In this document: positions 10,209 to 17,193 of the stretch, one piece after another
Numbering within the stretch: the stretch's first letter is position 1
Layout of the letters: every line of letters begins with the position of its first letter
DNA from: Scytonema millei VB511283
Lineage (GTDB): Bacteria > Cyanobacteriota > Cyanobacteriia > Cyanobacteriales > Chroococcidiopsidaceae
Assembly (NCBI RefSeq): GCF_000817735.3
Contig: NZ_JTJC03000005.1
Span: forward strand, 1 to 64,000
Direction of reading: 5' to 3'
DNA: 64,000 bases
The notes under the pieces: model-generated
The model's input: the letters and a program-made list of their open reading frames with translations, nothing else
What the model was told of the DNA's origin: nothing
Database searches by the model: none
Translations under genes and position numbers: made by a program

Positions 10209-11291
10209 ATGATCGTAGTATTAAAAAATGGTACGCCAGAAATGGAAATTACTCACCTCAGCGACGAGTTGAGTAGTTGGGGTTTGAAAGTAGAAAAAAG
10301 TGTTGGCAAACACAAAATTGTCCTCGGTTTAGTTGGGAACACAGTTGAATTAGATCCGTTTCGAGTCCAAGAACTCAGCCCTTGGATCGAACAAGTCGTG
10401 CGGGTCGAACAACCATTCAAGCGCGTCAGCCGCGAGTTTCGCCACGGCGAACCCAGTGAAGTCGTTGTATCAACTCCAAATGGTTTCGTCCCTTTTGGAG
10501 AACACCACCCGCTCGTAACGATCGCAGGTCCTTGCTCGGTAGAAAACGAAGAGATGATCGTGTATACCGCACAAAGAGTCAAGGCAGCGGGCGCAAAGTT
10601 CCTGCGCGGTGGTGCTTACAAACCTCGTACATCCCCTTATGCATTTCAAGGTCATGGCGAGAGTGCTTTAAATTTACTTATTGCAGCCCGCGATGCAACG
10701 GGTTTAGGAATTATCACTGAAGTCATGGACACTGCCGATCTAGACAAAGTTGCAGCCGTGGCTGATATCGTACAGGTTGGGGCGAGAAATATGCAGAATT
10801 TTCCCCTCCTCAAGAAGGTAGGAGCGCAAGATAAACCAGTCTTCCTCAAGCGGGGAATGTCAGCCACGATTGAAGAGTGGCTGATGGCAGCCGAATATAT
10901 TATGGCAGCAGGCAACCCGAATGTAATTCTCTGCGAACGGGGTATTCGCGGTTTCGATCGCCAGTACGCACGCAATACACTCGATTTATCAGTTATTCCC
11001 GTGTTGCGATCGCTCACCCATCTACCAATCGCGATCGATCCCAGCCACGGTACGGGTAAAGCCGAGTACGTCCCCTCAATGGCAATGGCAGCGATCGCAG
11101 CAGGTACTGACTCACTCATGATCGAAGTCCATCCCAATCCCGCCAAAGCTTTATCCGATGGACCTCAATCACTCACTCCCGAACGGTTCGATTCCTTGAT
11201 GCAAGAACTCGCCGTTGTCGGTAAAGCCATGAATCGCTGGACGCAAAAATCAGTTAACAATTATCAGTTACCAGTGGTCAGTGGAAAGTGA
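10209..11291 (+). CDS. aroF: 3-deoxy-7-phosphoheptulonate synthase (DAHP synthase, AroF type I-beta)
   Basis: The 360-residue enzyme joins phosphoenolpyruvate and erythrose-4-phosphate, the first step of the shikimate pathway. Residues 1-75 form the ferredoxin-like N-terminal domain (MIVVLKNGTPEMEITHLSDE). The catalytic barrel follows with VTIAGPCSVENEEMIVYTA, KFLRGGAYKPRTSPYAFQG, DIVQVGARNMQNFPLL, KRGMSATIEEW and IDPSHGTGK. Its place between trpB and trpD suggests a dedicated isoform that raises chorismate supply for tryptophan or a tryptophan-derived product. The start has AGGAAAATTCAC just upstream. The last 10 codons (VNNYQLPVVSGK) come from repeat DNA, so the natural C-terminus may have been extended. 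Confidence 0.96.
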   Translation: MIVVLKNGTPEMEITHLSDELSSWGLKVEKSVGKHKIVLGLVGNTVELDPFRVQELSPWIEQVVRVEQPFKRVSREFRHGEPSEVVVSTPNGFVPFGEHHPLVTIAGPCSVENEEMIVYTAQRVKAAGAKFLRGGAYKPRTSPYAFQGHGESALNLLIAARDATGLGIITEVMDTADLDKVAAVADIVQVGARNMQNFPLLKKVGAQDKPVFLKRGMSATIEEWLMAAEYIMAAGNPNVILCERGIRGFDRQYARNTLDLSVIPVLRSLTHLPIAIDPSHGTGKAEYVPSMAMAAIAAGTDSLMIEVHPNPAKALSDGPQSLTPERFDSLMQELAVVGKAMNRWTQKSVNNYQLPVVSGK

Positions 11292-11297
11292 GTAGTC

Positions 11298-11364
11298 GTA
11301 GGGGCGGGTTTAGCAAAAAAATTACGGTTCCAGCAATCAATCTTCGCTCAAAACCCGCCCGTAC
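11298..11364. repeat. Small dispersed inverted-repeat element (GGGCGGGTTTA family), copy 2
   Basis: The arms are GTAGGGGCGGGTTTAGC and CAAAACCCGCCCGTAC around an A/T-rich 30-bp centre. It lies between the DAHP synthase and trpD genes. The arms match copy 1 (6921-6983) and copy 3 (51561-51623), while the centre differs more. No coding content is apparent. Confidence 0.75.
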
Positions 11365-11408
11365 AGAATGTGCATTGTCAATTGTAAATCGATCCCCTAG
11401 CCCCTCAT

Positions 11409-12404
11409 ATGATGCAAATACCGCGATCGCGAGAACAAGCACGTCAGGTGATGGAATATCTCTTGTCGGGTGAAGCTGAATTAAATGAAATTATCAGCTT
11501 TTTACAAACTCGACCAGTAGCGGATGCTCAAACTCAAGAACTACTGGGATATCGCGATGTCCTTTGGGATAGAAGGCGACGGGCGAACTTTGGGCATGTC
11601 GATATTGATATTGTTGGTACTGGCGGGGTACGCCGACCGCGCTATAACGTTTCTACCACGGCAGCATTTATTGTCGCTGCTTTGGGGATTCGAGTTGCTA
11701 AGCATGGTAATCGAGGCTCGGTTAAACCTAATGGTTCCTGCGATCTGCTGGAAGTTTTGGGAATTTCTTTAACAACGATGACAGCGCGTGCTGTTGAAAG
11801 TTTGGCAACCACTGGGTTGAGTTTTCTATTTGCGCGGGATTGGCATCCAGCTTTTAAGGCGATCGCAGCTGCTAGAGCTGAAGTCGGTTATCCTACTGTG
11901 TTTAATCTATTAGGACCATTACTCAATCCCAGCCAACCCAAACATCAACTTGTCGGTTGTGGCGATCCAGCAGTAGCGCAAATTATTGCGGAAACTTTGA
12001 TGGAGTTGGGGATAGAGGCTTTAGTTGTTACCGGTTCAGATGGACTAGATGAAATCACCTTAGCAGGTGCTTCTCAAGTTATAGAAGTACGGGGCGATCG
12101 CATCAGTGTAAAACAAATCGTACCTGAAGAGTTCGGTATGGAAACTGTCCCAGAATTGGAGTTAGCTGGAGGCAATGCTACAGATAACGCCGCAGAATTT
12201 CTCGCTATTCTTAGTGGACAGGGACGAAAATCGCTAGTCGATCTTGTAACCTTAAATGCAGCCTTTGCACTGTGCCTAGTAGATAAAAATTACGATGTAG
12301 AATCAGCAATTCGTACTATCAGAAATGTATTGATTGATAGTACTGCCAAGACATTTTTTCTCCAGTTTCGCGAGTTCGTCATGGCTAAGCAATTAGCTAT
12401 TTAG
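11409..12404 (+). CDS. trpD: Anthranilate phosphoribosyltransferase family protein (divergent TrpD)
   Basis: The 331-residue protein has the fold signatures of TrpD: NVSTTAAFIVAALGIRVAKHGNRGS, PNGSCDLLEVLGI, GLSFLFARDWHPAFKAI, GYPTVFNLLGPLLNP and ALVVTGSDGLDEITLAG. TrpD attaches phosphoribosyl from PRPP to anthranilate. The PRPP-binding loop, normally GTGGDG followed by x-F/V-NIST, reads GTGGVRRPRYNVST here, so the usual Asp-Gly is replaced by Val-Arg. It may be a paralogue with altered kinetics or substrate. The ATG-ATG start at 11409 follows a CCCCTCAT stretch; no strong Shine-Dalgarno is seen. It closes the aromatic cluster. Confidence 0.85.
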   Translation: MMQIPRSREQARQVMEYLLSGEAELNEIISFLQTRPVADAQTQELLGYRDVLWDRRRRANFGHVDIDIVGTGGVRRPRYNVSTTAAFIVAALGIRVAKHGNRGSVKPNGSCDLLEVLGISLTTMTARAVESLATTGLSFLFARDWHPAFKAIAAARAEVGYPTVFNLLGPLLNPSQPKHQLVGCGDPAVAQIIAETLMELGIEALVVTGSDGLDEITLAGASQVIEVRGDRISVKQIVPEEFGMETVPELELAGGNATDNAAEFLAILSGQGRKSLVDLVTLNAAFALCLVDKNYDVESAIRTIRNVLIDSTAKTFFLQFREFVMAKQLAI

Positions 12405-12488
12405 TGGCTGGCGGCTAGGATTTCGATTCAATTCTAGTTACTAGCCACTGATAACTGATAACTGATAACTGAAAAGAGGTAAGTTTTC

Positions 12489-13193
12489 ATGGCTCAATCT
12501 AATAGTGAAGATTTTTGGTTTAGTCCGCTTTTCCGCATAGCTGGTTATGTTTTATTGGCTTTGTCGCTTTTAGATATTATTAGTGTTTTTATTCCTCCAG
12601 GTTTTACCAATCCTGCATGGGAATTTCAAATGGCAAGCCATCTAGTTGAGCGATCGCCTGTGCCATTAATTGGATTAGTTTTTCTCTTGATTGGCGAGAA
12701 AAACTTTAAAATCTTCAAGTTTTTGTCTAGAGCGGCTTTGGTAGCTGGCATATTGTTTCTATTGCTACTACCTCTAATTGTCAGTTCTGCTTGGCGAATA
12801 CACGAAGGAGGCGATCGCCAAATTGCCCAACAATCAGCACAGCTTCAAAGTATCAAGCAACAACTCAGTCAAGCTCAAACAGATAGAGAAATTACAGATA
12901 CATTGTCTCGGTTTAATCTACGAATTAATGCACCGAAAGCTCAAAATCCTCAGCAATTAAAAAGTCAAATTCTTGCTGGAATTGTTAATTCTGAGAAGAA
13001 ATTCCAAGCACAAGCAGCACAAAATACAGCCAATAGTCTTAACTTGACAAAAAATGTCATAAAAACTGGCTTGGGAACCTTAATTGCTGGAGCTTTTTTC
13101 CTAATGGTTTGGCGCGGTACTGCCAATACAGTCAAAGGTAGTCAAAAAAGCAAGCAAAAACTTAGTAATAATCTGCCACTTGTAAACGAATAA
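12489..13193 (+). CDS. HpsJ-like membrane protein
   Basis: The 234-residue protein has N-terminal hydrophobic segments at about 14-35, 58-72 and 83-103, a middle coiled-coil-like Gln-rich stretch (QQSAQLQSIKQQLSQAQTDRE) and a last membrane segment near 190-210. The opening FWFSPLFRIAGYVLLALSLLDIISVFIPP followed by NPAWEFQMASHLVERSPVPLIGLVFL is characteristic of the HpsJ family, named from hormogonium polysaccharide loci and often found with cyanobacterial exosortase systems. The exact role is unknown. The start has AAGAGGTAAG 8-10 nt upstream. Only 6 bp separate its stop from the next gene, which suggests co-transcription with the acidic protein there. Confidence 0.72.
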   Translation: MAQSNSEDFWFSPLFRIAGYVLLALSLLDIISVFIPPGFTNPAWEFQMASHLVERSPVPLIGLVFLLIGEKNFKIFKFLSRAALVAGILFLLLLPLIVSSAWRIHEGGDRQIAQQSAQLQSIKQQLSQAQTDREITDTLSRFNLRINAPKAQNPQQLKSQILAGIVNSEKKFQAQAAQNTANSLNLTKNVIKTGLGTLIAGAFFLMVWRGTANTVKGSQKSKQKLSNNLPLVNE

Positions 13194-13199
13194 CATAGT

Positions 13200-13646
13200 A
13201 TGCTTGACAACAGCAGTGCTGCTAGTGATGACACTGGTAATAACAGCGATACTTTGCTAGGTTCGCCTTTCGACCGCTTCAGTGAATCTCTCGAACTAGA
13301 CGGTTCGAGTGACATTTTTGGTAGTAGCGATTCGTTCGATCGCAATGCCAATGATGAAGATATTTCTCCTATGAGTAACGATTTACTCTATGGTGGCAAT
13401 CCTTTTGCTGGTGACAATTTTTGGAATATCTTTGCTGACGAGAACAATCCGAATAGTGGCAATTTTCCCGATCCGATTGGCAGCGAGTGGAATTTCAGTG
13501 GTGCAGCTACTCCGAGTCAAATCTTAACTATTAGTAATGACGCGATCGTAGTTCCTCATAGCGATGAGTACAATAATTTATTGCTAAATGCATCTCAAGC
13601 TCAAGCCAGTCTCAACACAAATTCAGATTCGGTAATTTGGCTATAA
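13200..13646 (+). CDS. Acidic Asn/Ser/Asp-rich protein of unknown function, short paralogue of the GNGNW-repeat protein
   Basis: I do not recognise a known family. The 148-residue product is acidic and rich in Ser, Asp, Asn and Gly, with no membrane segment or signal peptide. Residues 64-79 (YGGNPFAGDNFWNIFA) are identical to residues 74-89 of the 602-residue protein encoded downstream. Its SPFDRFSESLELDGSSDIFG segment corresponds to the SPFGxLSEVL...IFSG modules of that protein. It starts 6 bp after the HpsJ-like gene, so it probably shares its mRNA. It looks like a head-only version lacking the 14-residue repeats. Low complexity makes function prediction unsafe. Confidence 0.65.
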   Translation: MLDNSSAASDDTGNNSDTLLGSPFDRFSESLELDGSSDIFGSSDSFDRNANDEDISPMSNDLLYGGNPFAGDNFWNIFADENNPNSGNFPDPIGSEWNFSGAATPSQILTISNDAIVVPHSDEYNNLLLNASQAQASLNTNSDSVIWL

Positions 13647-14009
13647 CCATATTAGAGACGTTGCAAGACGTAATTTGAAATAACCAATAAGCTGCATCAT
13701 GACTTGCGGTTTATTGGTTTTAGATCGATTAGAAAAAAATAAATAACAAATTACTCGAAAGATTCGTCACTGACAATCATGTCTTACGAAGTATAGACTA
13801 TTTTAGGATCGAATACAGTATTAATTAATACTGCAATTATACTCGTATTTCAATTACCAACTCTTAGCAAATCAGTTCTGATAGCAAAAGAAGTATTTTT
13901 TGCAAAGACAACGCGCGAAAAGTCAGCAATTAATACTAGTTAATTTCTGGACATATAGAATATTTTTGCCATTTAGAACTCTGTACTAGTAATTAGGAGA
14001 AGTAGTTTC
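13647..14009. other. 363-bp A/T-rich gap between the two acidic-protein genes
   Basis: I see no gene in this stretch. It is A/T-rich, and some short direct and inverted similarities (AATAACCAATAA, TTTATTGGTTTT) are visible. The 3' end carries a good ribosome-binding site, AGGAGAAG, 10-12 nt before the ATG at 14010. This suggests that the 602-residue protein has its own promoter within the gap, although no clear -10/-35 pair can be assigned. Confidence 0.5.
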
Positions 14010-15818
14010 ATGTCCACCTCTGAGTCTAACTCTTTTGAACCAGAGAATGATGGTTCCTCTGGCGACGCAAACGATTTACTACTACAATCACCTTTTGGTC
14101 GCTTAAGTGAAGTCTTAGATGTTGAGGATCTTGCCAATATTTTTAGTGGTGTTGGTGATGCTGCTGATAGCAGTAACGCAGAGAATCCATTTGCTGGTGA
14201 TAACCCCAATTCAGAAAGCGATTTAGCTTACGGTGGCAATCCTTTTGCTGGTGATAACTTTTGGAATATCTTCGCTGGTGGTGTTAATCCAGGTGCAGGG
14301 GATAATCCATTTACTAGTGCTGAAAGTCCTCTAGTTAGCGAAGACAATACTACTAGTAGCGATAATCTCGTCCCTACTCAAAACGATCTTTCCTCTACCG
14401 ATTTAAATAACCTACTGCAACAGTCGCCATTTGGTCCTTTAAGTGAAGTTCTAGGCGATGAAGGTCTTACAACCATCTTTAGCGGTATTGGTACTCCTCC
14501 TGAAGGCAGTACCGATTCCTCTACTGACAGCAACAATCCACCTACAGGTAGCGGAGATAGCAACCCGCTTGCTGGAGGTAGCAATCCTTTTATCAATACT
14601 GATAGCCTGAGTACCAGTGGTAGTAGCACGTACCATGACAATAACAACACTATTACTGGTAGCGGTAATTGGATATTTGCTAATGGAGACTGGCAGCAAT
14701 TAATCGATCCTAATTCCTCTAGTGAGGGTAACTCGCCTTTTGGTAACGACCCCACCCTTCAGGGTGCGATCGCATACTTCAAAGGTAACGGCTCAACCCC
14801 TGATGATACATCGTCTTCTAGCGATAGTCATAGCAACCTTGCCTTTAACAATCTACCCATACCTATTAATAATAGTGACTGGCTGAAGAGTCTTACCGAT
14901 TTAGCCGATCCTGAAAGTGCGGCTAGTGCTACTAATAATAGAACTATTGGCAATGGCAACTGGCATTATGGTAGTGGTAATGAAGTTGTTGGTAACGGTA
15001 ACTGGCTTTTTGCTAGTTATAACGATCTGCTTGGTAACGGCAACTGGTATTACGCTGACGATAACGCAACTGTTGGCAATGGTAACTGGTACTTTGGCGG
15101 GGAGAATGCAACCATTGGTAACGGTAATTGGCTTTTTGCTGATGTCAACGAAACTATTGGTAACGGTAACTGGTACTTTGATGATGCTAATAAAACCGTT
15201 GGAAATGGCAACTGGCATTTCGGTAGCGACAATGCAACGATTGGCAATGGCAACTGGTATTTCGGCAGCGGTAATGCAACGATTGGCAATGGCAACAGGT
15301 TCAGTGGTAACGATAACTTAGTTATTGGTAATCCTTTAGCGAATGGCTTCAAGGATATTGGTGACAGGAAGCTAGTCATTGGTAACAGCGATTGGACGTT
15401 TGTTACCGATCGCAATGCTATTAGCGATGAGGTTGACAGCTTGCTAACGAGTAGTTTGGGAAATTTCTATAGTAGCGATGCCGATAATAACCAAATTAGT
15501 CAAGGTATTGACTCGCTGATCGATCGAGTCGGTAAAGACTTTTTGAGTTTACTCGGTAGTGGTTGGACTGCCGATCCATCAACAACGACTCCAAGTATTG
15601 ACATGAATGAAAGCATTTTTAGCGATCGCCCAGCTAATACCGAACTAGATATTAGCATTAACTCTTTAGCCGAACAAATCAAACAAGATTTACTCACGTC
15701 GCTTGGTAGCGGTTCCCCTTCTGGGCAAACAGAATTGACTCAAACCACAGAAGGCAACCTCTTCAATAGCGAGAATTTTCTCGCCTCTTTTAACTCCGAT
15801 CTCACAACTACTAACTAA
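14010..15818 (+). CDS. GNGNW-repeat protein: acidic protein with nine tandem 14-residue repeats, unknown function
   Basis: I do not recognise a named family. The 602-residue product begins with acidic low-complexity sequence holding two copies of an SPFGxLSEVL...IFSG module (about residues 28-46 and 131-150) and the YGGNPFAGDNFWNIFA motif at 74-89. From residue 312 to 437 there are nine consecutive 14-residue units, consensus T-I/V-GNGNW-Y/H/L-F-x4-NA, then degenerate copies to about 465. Such regular Gly-Asn-aromatic repeats suggest a beta-roll or beta-solenoid, which is inference. The C-terminal third has two similar amphipathic segments (EVDSLLTSSLGNF, GIDSLIDRVGKDFLSLLGSG, SINSLAEQIKQDLLTSLGSG). 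There is no signal peptide and no membrane segment. AGGAGAAG upstream supports the ATG. Possible roles are secreted matrix or filament protein. Confidence 0.75.
   Translation: MSTSESNSFEPENDGSSGDANDLLLQSPFGRLSEVLDVEDLANIFSGVGDAADSSNAENPFAGDNPNSESDLAYGGNPFAGDNFWNIFAGGVNPGAGDNPFTSAESPLVSEDNTTSSDNLVPTQNDLSSTDLNNLLQQSPFGPLSEVLGDEGLTTIFSGIGTPPEGSTDSSTDSNNPPTGSGDSNPLAGGSNPFINTDSLSTSGSSTYHDNNNTITGSGNWIFANGDWQQLIDPNSSSEGNSPFGNDPTLQGAIAYFKGNGSTPDDTSSSSDSHSNLAFNNLPIPINNSDWLKSLTDLADPESAASATNNRTIGNGNWHYGSGNEVVGNGNWLFASYNDLLGNGNWYYADDNATVGNGNWYFGGENATIGNGNWLFADVNETIGNGNWYFDDANKTVGNGNWHFGSDNATIGNGNWYFGSGNATIGNGNRFSGNDNLVIGNPLANGFKDIGDRKLVIGNSDWTFVTDRNAISDEVDSLLTSSLGNFYSSDADNNQISQGIDSLIDRVGKDFLSLLGSGWTADPSTTTPSIDMNESIFSDRPANTELDISINSLAEQIKQDLLTSLGSGSPSGQTELTQTTEGNLFNSENFLASFNSDLTTTN
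14943..15320 (+). repeat. Nine tandem 42-bp units encoding 14-residue GNGNW repeats
   Basis: The units are exactly 42 bp with no indels. They encode residues 312-437 of the acidic protein. The invariant core is G-N-G-N-W (G-N-G-N-R in the ninth), preceded by two aliphatic or Thr residues and followed by an aromatic pair and a variable Asx/Gly-rich tail. Codon choices differ between units (GGTAACGGTAAC and GGCAATGGCAAC alternate), so the array is not a very recent expansion; selection seems to keep the protein pattern. Confidence 0.9.
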
Positions 15819-15825
15819 AAATCGG

Positions 15826-15867
15826 TTTTCCTGTAGAGACGTTCCATGGAACGTCTCTACAGGAAAA
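15826..15867. terminator. Perfect 42-bp palindrome 8 bp after the GNGNW-repeat gene
   Basis: Both 21-bp arms are fully complementary, with the centre at CCATGG (TAGAGACGTTCC inverted to GGAACGTCTCTA). An A-run follows on the plus strand and a T-rich flank lies on the other side, so it could act as a bidirectional terminator. The same TAGAGACGTT core recurs at 18381-18406, 24826-24853 and 41823-41852, so it belongs to a dispersed palindromic family. Confidence 0.8.
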
Positions 15868-16009
15868 AATTTGTAAATCAAATAGGACTGATATAGCGAG
15901 TCTAAGTGAATCGCGATCAAGCATCGTAGTTTTTAAAATCAGGAAGATTAAAGAGTTTTAAGTCAACAAAAAGCTAAGTTTTGCGGCGGAGTACTCCGAC
16001 CGCAAATAC

Positions 16010-16600
16010 TTAGAGCTGAAACAGACGTTTAACGCTCTTAAAACTTTTCCCAAAACGATAAAATCTTCTGAGCAGAGTTTTCAGTTGTAACCAAATAGCT
16101 TCAACTGGATTTTCTTGAGGTGCATAAGGAGCAAATCGAATCCAGGTAATTTTCCAATTTTCAGGAGAAACTCCTTCATTTTGTTCAGCGAGAAAATCTC
16201 TCATTACTTGCCCTCGATGATAACTAGCTCCATCCCAAATCAATAAAATTCTAGAGCTGGGATGTTTCGCTATTAATTTTTTGACAAATTCTACTGTTAA
16301 TTCTCCATTAGCTGTTGATTCAGAAACCAGAATAAACTCTTGAGTGAATTCTAACGCGCCATAATAAGTTTGTCGTTCTTTGGGATTGAGAATAGGAATT
16401 TTTTGAGGATTTTTTATCAAATTCCAAATATAGCCGACTAGATCGTTCCAAAGAAGATGGCATTCATCTATAATATACACAACTAGCTCTCCAGATTGAA
16501 TCTGGGTTCGATGCTTCTCTAGTAACTCCGCAATTTCTCGGTTTTTTTTGAGATGGCTTCTGGATCTTGACGCGGATGAGTTTGTTCTCCTTTTTGCCAA
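16010..16600 (-). CDS. IS630 transposase, downstream frame (DDE catalytic part)
   Basis: The frame holds the RNase H-like catalytic core. The first Asp lies in VVYIIDECHLLW, the second in ILLIWDGASYHRG and the Glu in APYAPQENPVEAIWLQLK, the DDE pattern of IS630. The frame is in the -1 register relative to the upstream frame. The first 30 or so residues of the open frame (MAKRRTNSSASRSRSH) are out-of-frame translation upstream of the slip site and are probably not made. The real protein would run from the upstream ATG through the A8 slippery run into LKKNREIAELLEKHR. It ends 119 bp before the left terminal repeat. Confidence 0.85.
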   Translation of the reverse strand: MAKRRTNSSASRSRSHLKKNREIAELLEKHRTQIQSGELVVYIIDECHLLWNDLVGYIWNLIKNPQKIPILNPKERQTYYGALEFTQEFILVSESTANGELTVEFVKKLIAKHPSSRILLIWDGASYHRGQVMRDFLAEQNEGVSPENWKITWIRFAPYAPQENPVEAIWLQLKTLLRRFYRFGKSFKSVKRLFQL

Positions 16601-17001
16601 GTTATTCGCGCTTCTTTCAAGATTTGATAATAACTCTGTCGGGATTGGAAAACTACATCATACTGTTCAATTAGATGAATTTCTAAATCTGAAATATCCC
16701 AAGCTTTTTGCTCGATTAACCAGTCAATTACCGCTTGTCTTTCAATTTGAGTTAAATAACCTTTTCCTCCTTGATAGGAAGACTTTAAAGCGGTCAATCC
16801 TCCTGACTTAAAAGCTTGATTCCATTTAGTAATAAATCCTCCAGAAACTTCTAAAATTTTGCTTATCTGTCGATATTTATAGCCTTCTATAGCTAGTTTA
16901 ACAGCTAAAGCTCTCCCCATCTCTTTTTCATCTGGATGACTTTTAATGAAATCTTTTAAAAGCTGAATTTGTTGCTCTTTGGATAGATGGTTTAGCTTCA
17001 T
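16519..17001 (-). CDS. IS630 transposase, upstream frame (helix-turn-helix part)
   Basis: This 160-residue frame starts at the ATG at 17001 and carries two helix-turn-helix regions. One is seen in EGYKYRQISKILEVSGGFITKWNQAFK (residues about 54-80), the type that binds terminal repeats; a second lies in the winged-helix-like segment about 95-140. It ends shortly after an A8 run in the coding strand (around 16551-16558), where the catalytic frame overlaps by about 80 bp. A -1 slip on A AAA AAA would join the two into a product of about 330 residues, the normal IS630 length. Alternatively the break could be a simple frameshift mutation. Confidence 0.85.
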   Translation of the reverse strand: MKLNHLSKEQQIQLLKDFIKSHPDEKEMGRALAVKLAIEGYKYRQISKILEVSGGFITKWNQAFKSGGLTALKSSYQGGKGYLTQIERQAVIDWLIEQKAWDISDLEIHLIEQYDVVFQSRQSYYQILKEARITWQKGEQTHPRQDPEAISKKTEKLRSY

Positions 17002-17193
17002 GTAAGTTTTTAACAGGTTTTGATATCAACATTTTCATTTTACCTGTTTATCTCTAACTTCTGTTCACGATTGGCTTAGACTCGCTATATAGAAGAGGAA
17101 AGATAGGAGCGATCGCATAACTATTCTATATGCAATTAAAACAAGCTCCCACAACGGAGTTAAAAAGGAGGCGAGAGATTCCCCCTTTTTAAG

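Larger units (their letters stand above)
15891..17090 (-). mobile_element. IS630-family insertion sequence, about 1.2 kb, with intact ends
   Basis: The ends are inverted repeats: ATATAGCGAGTCTAAG at 15891-15906 and its exact complement at 17075-17090, continuing imperfectly for another 15 bp or so. The terminal TA fits the TA target duplication typical of IS630/Tc1-mariner elements. Inside are two overlapping minus-strand frames encoding a DDE transposase. The element lies between the GNGNW-repeat gene and the ISAs1 remnant and interrupts no visible gene. Confidence 0.88.

Noticed and set aside
10652-11146. 164-codon minus-strand frame inside the DAHP synthase gene
   Set aside because: It is antisense to conserved catalytic motifs; the composition is a mirror of the sense codons.
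14901-15415. Long minus-strand and plus-strand frames over the GNGNW array (e.g. valine-, leucine- or proline-rich translations)
   Set aside because: They are antisense or out-of-frame shadows of the 42-bp repeat, which stays open in several frames because its length is a multiple of three.
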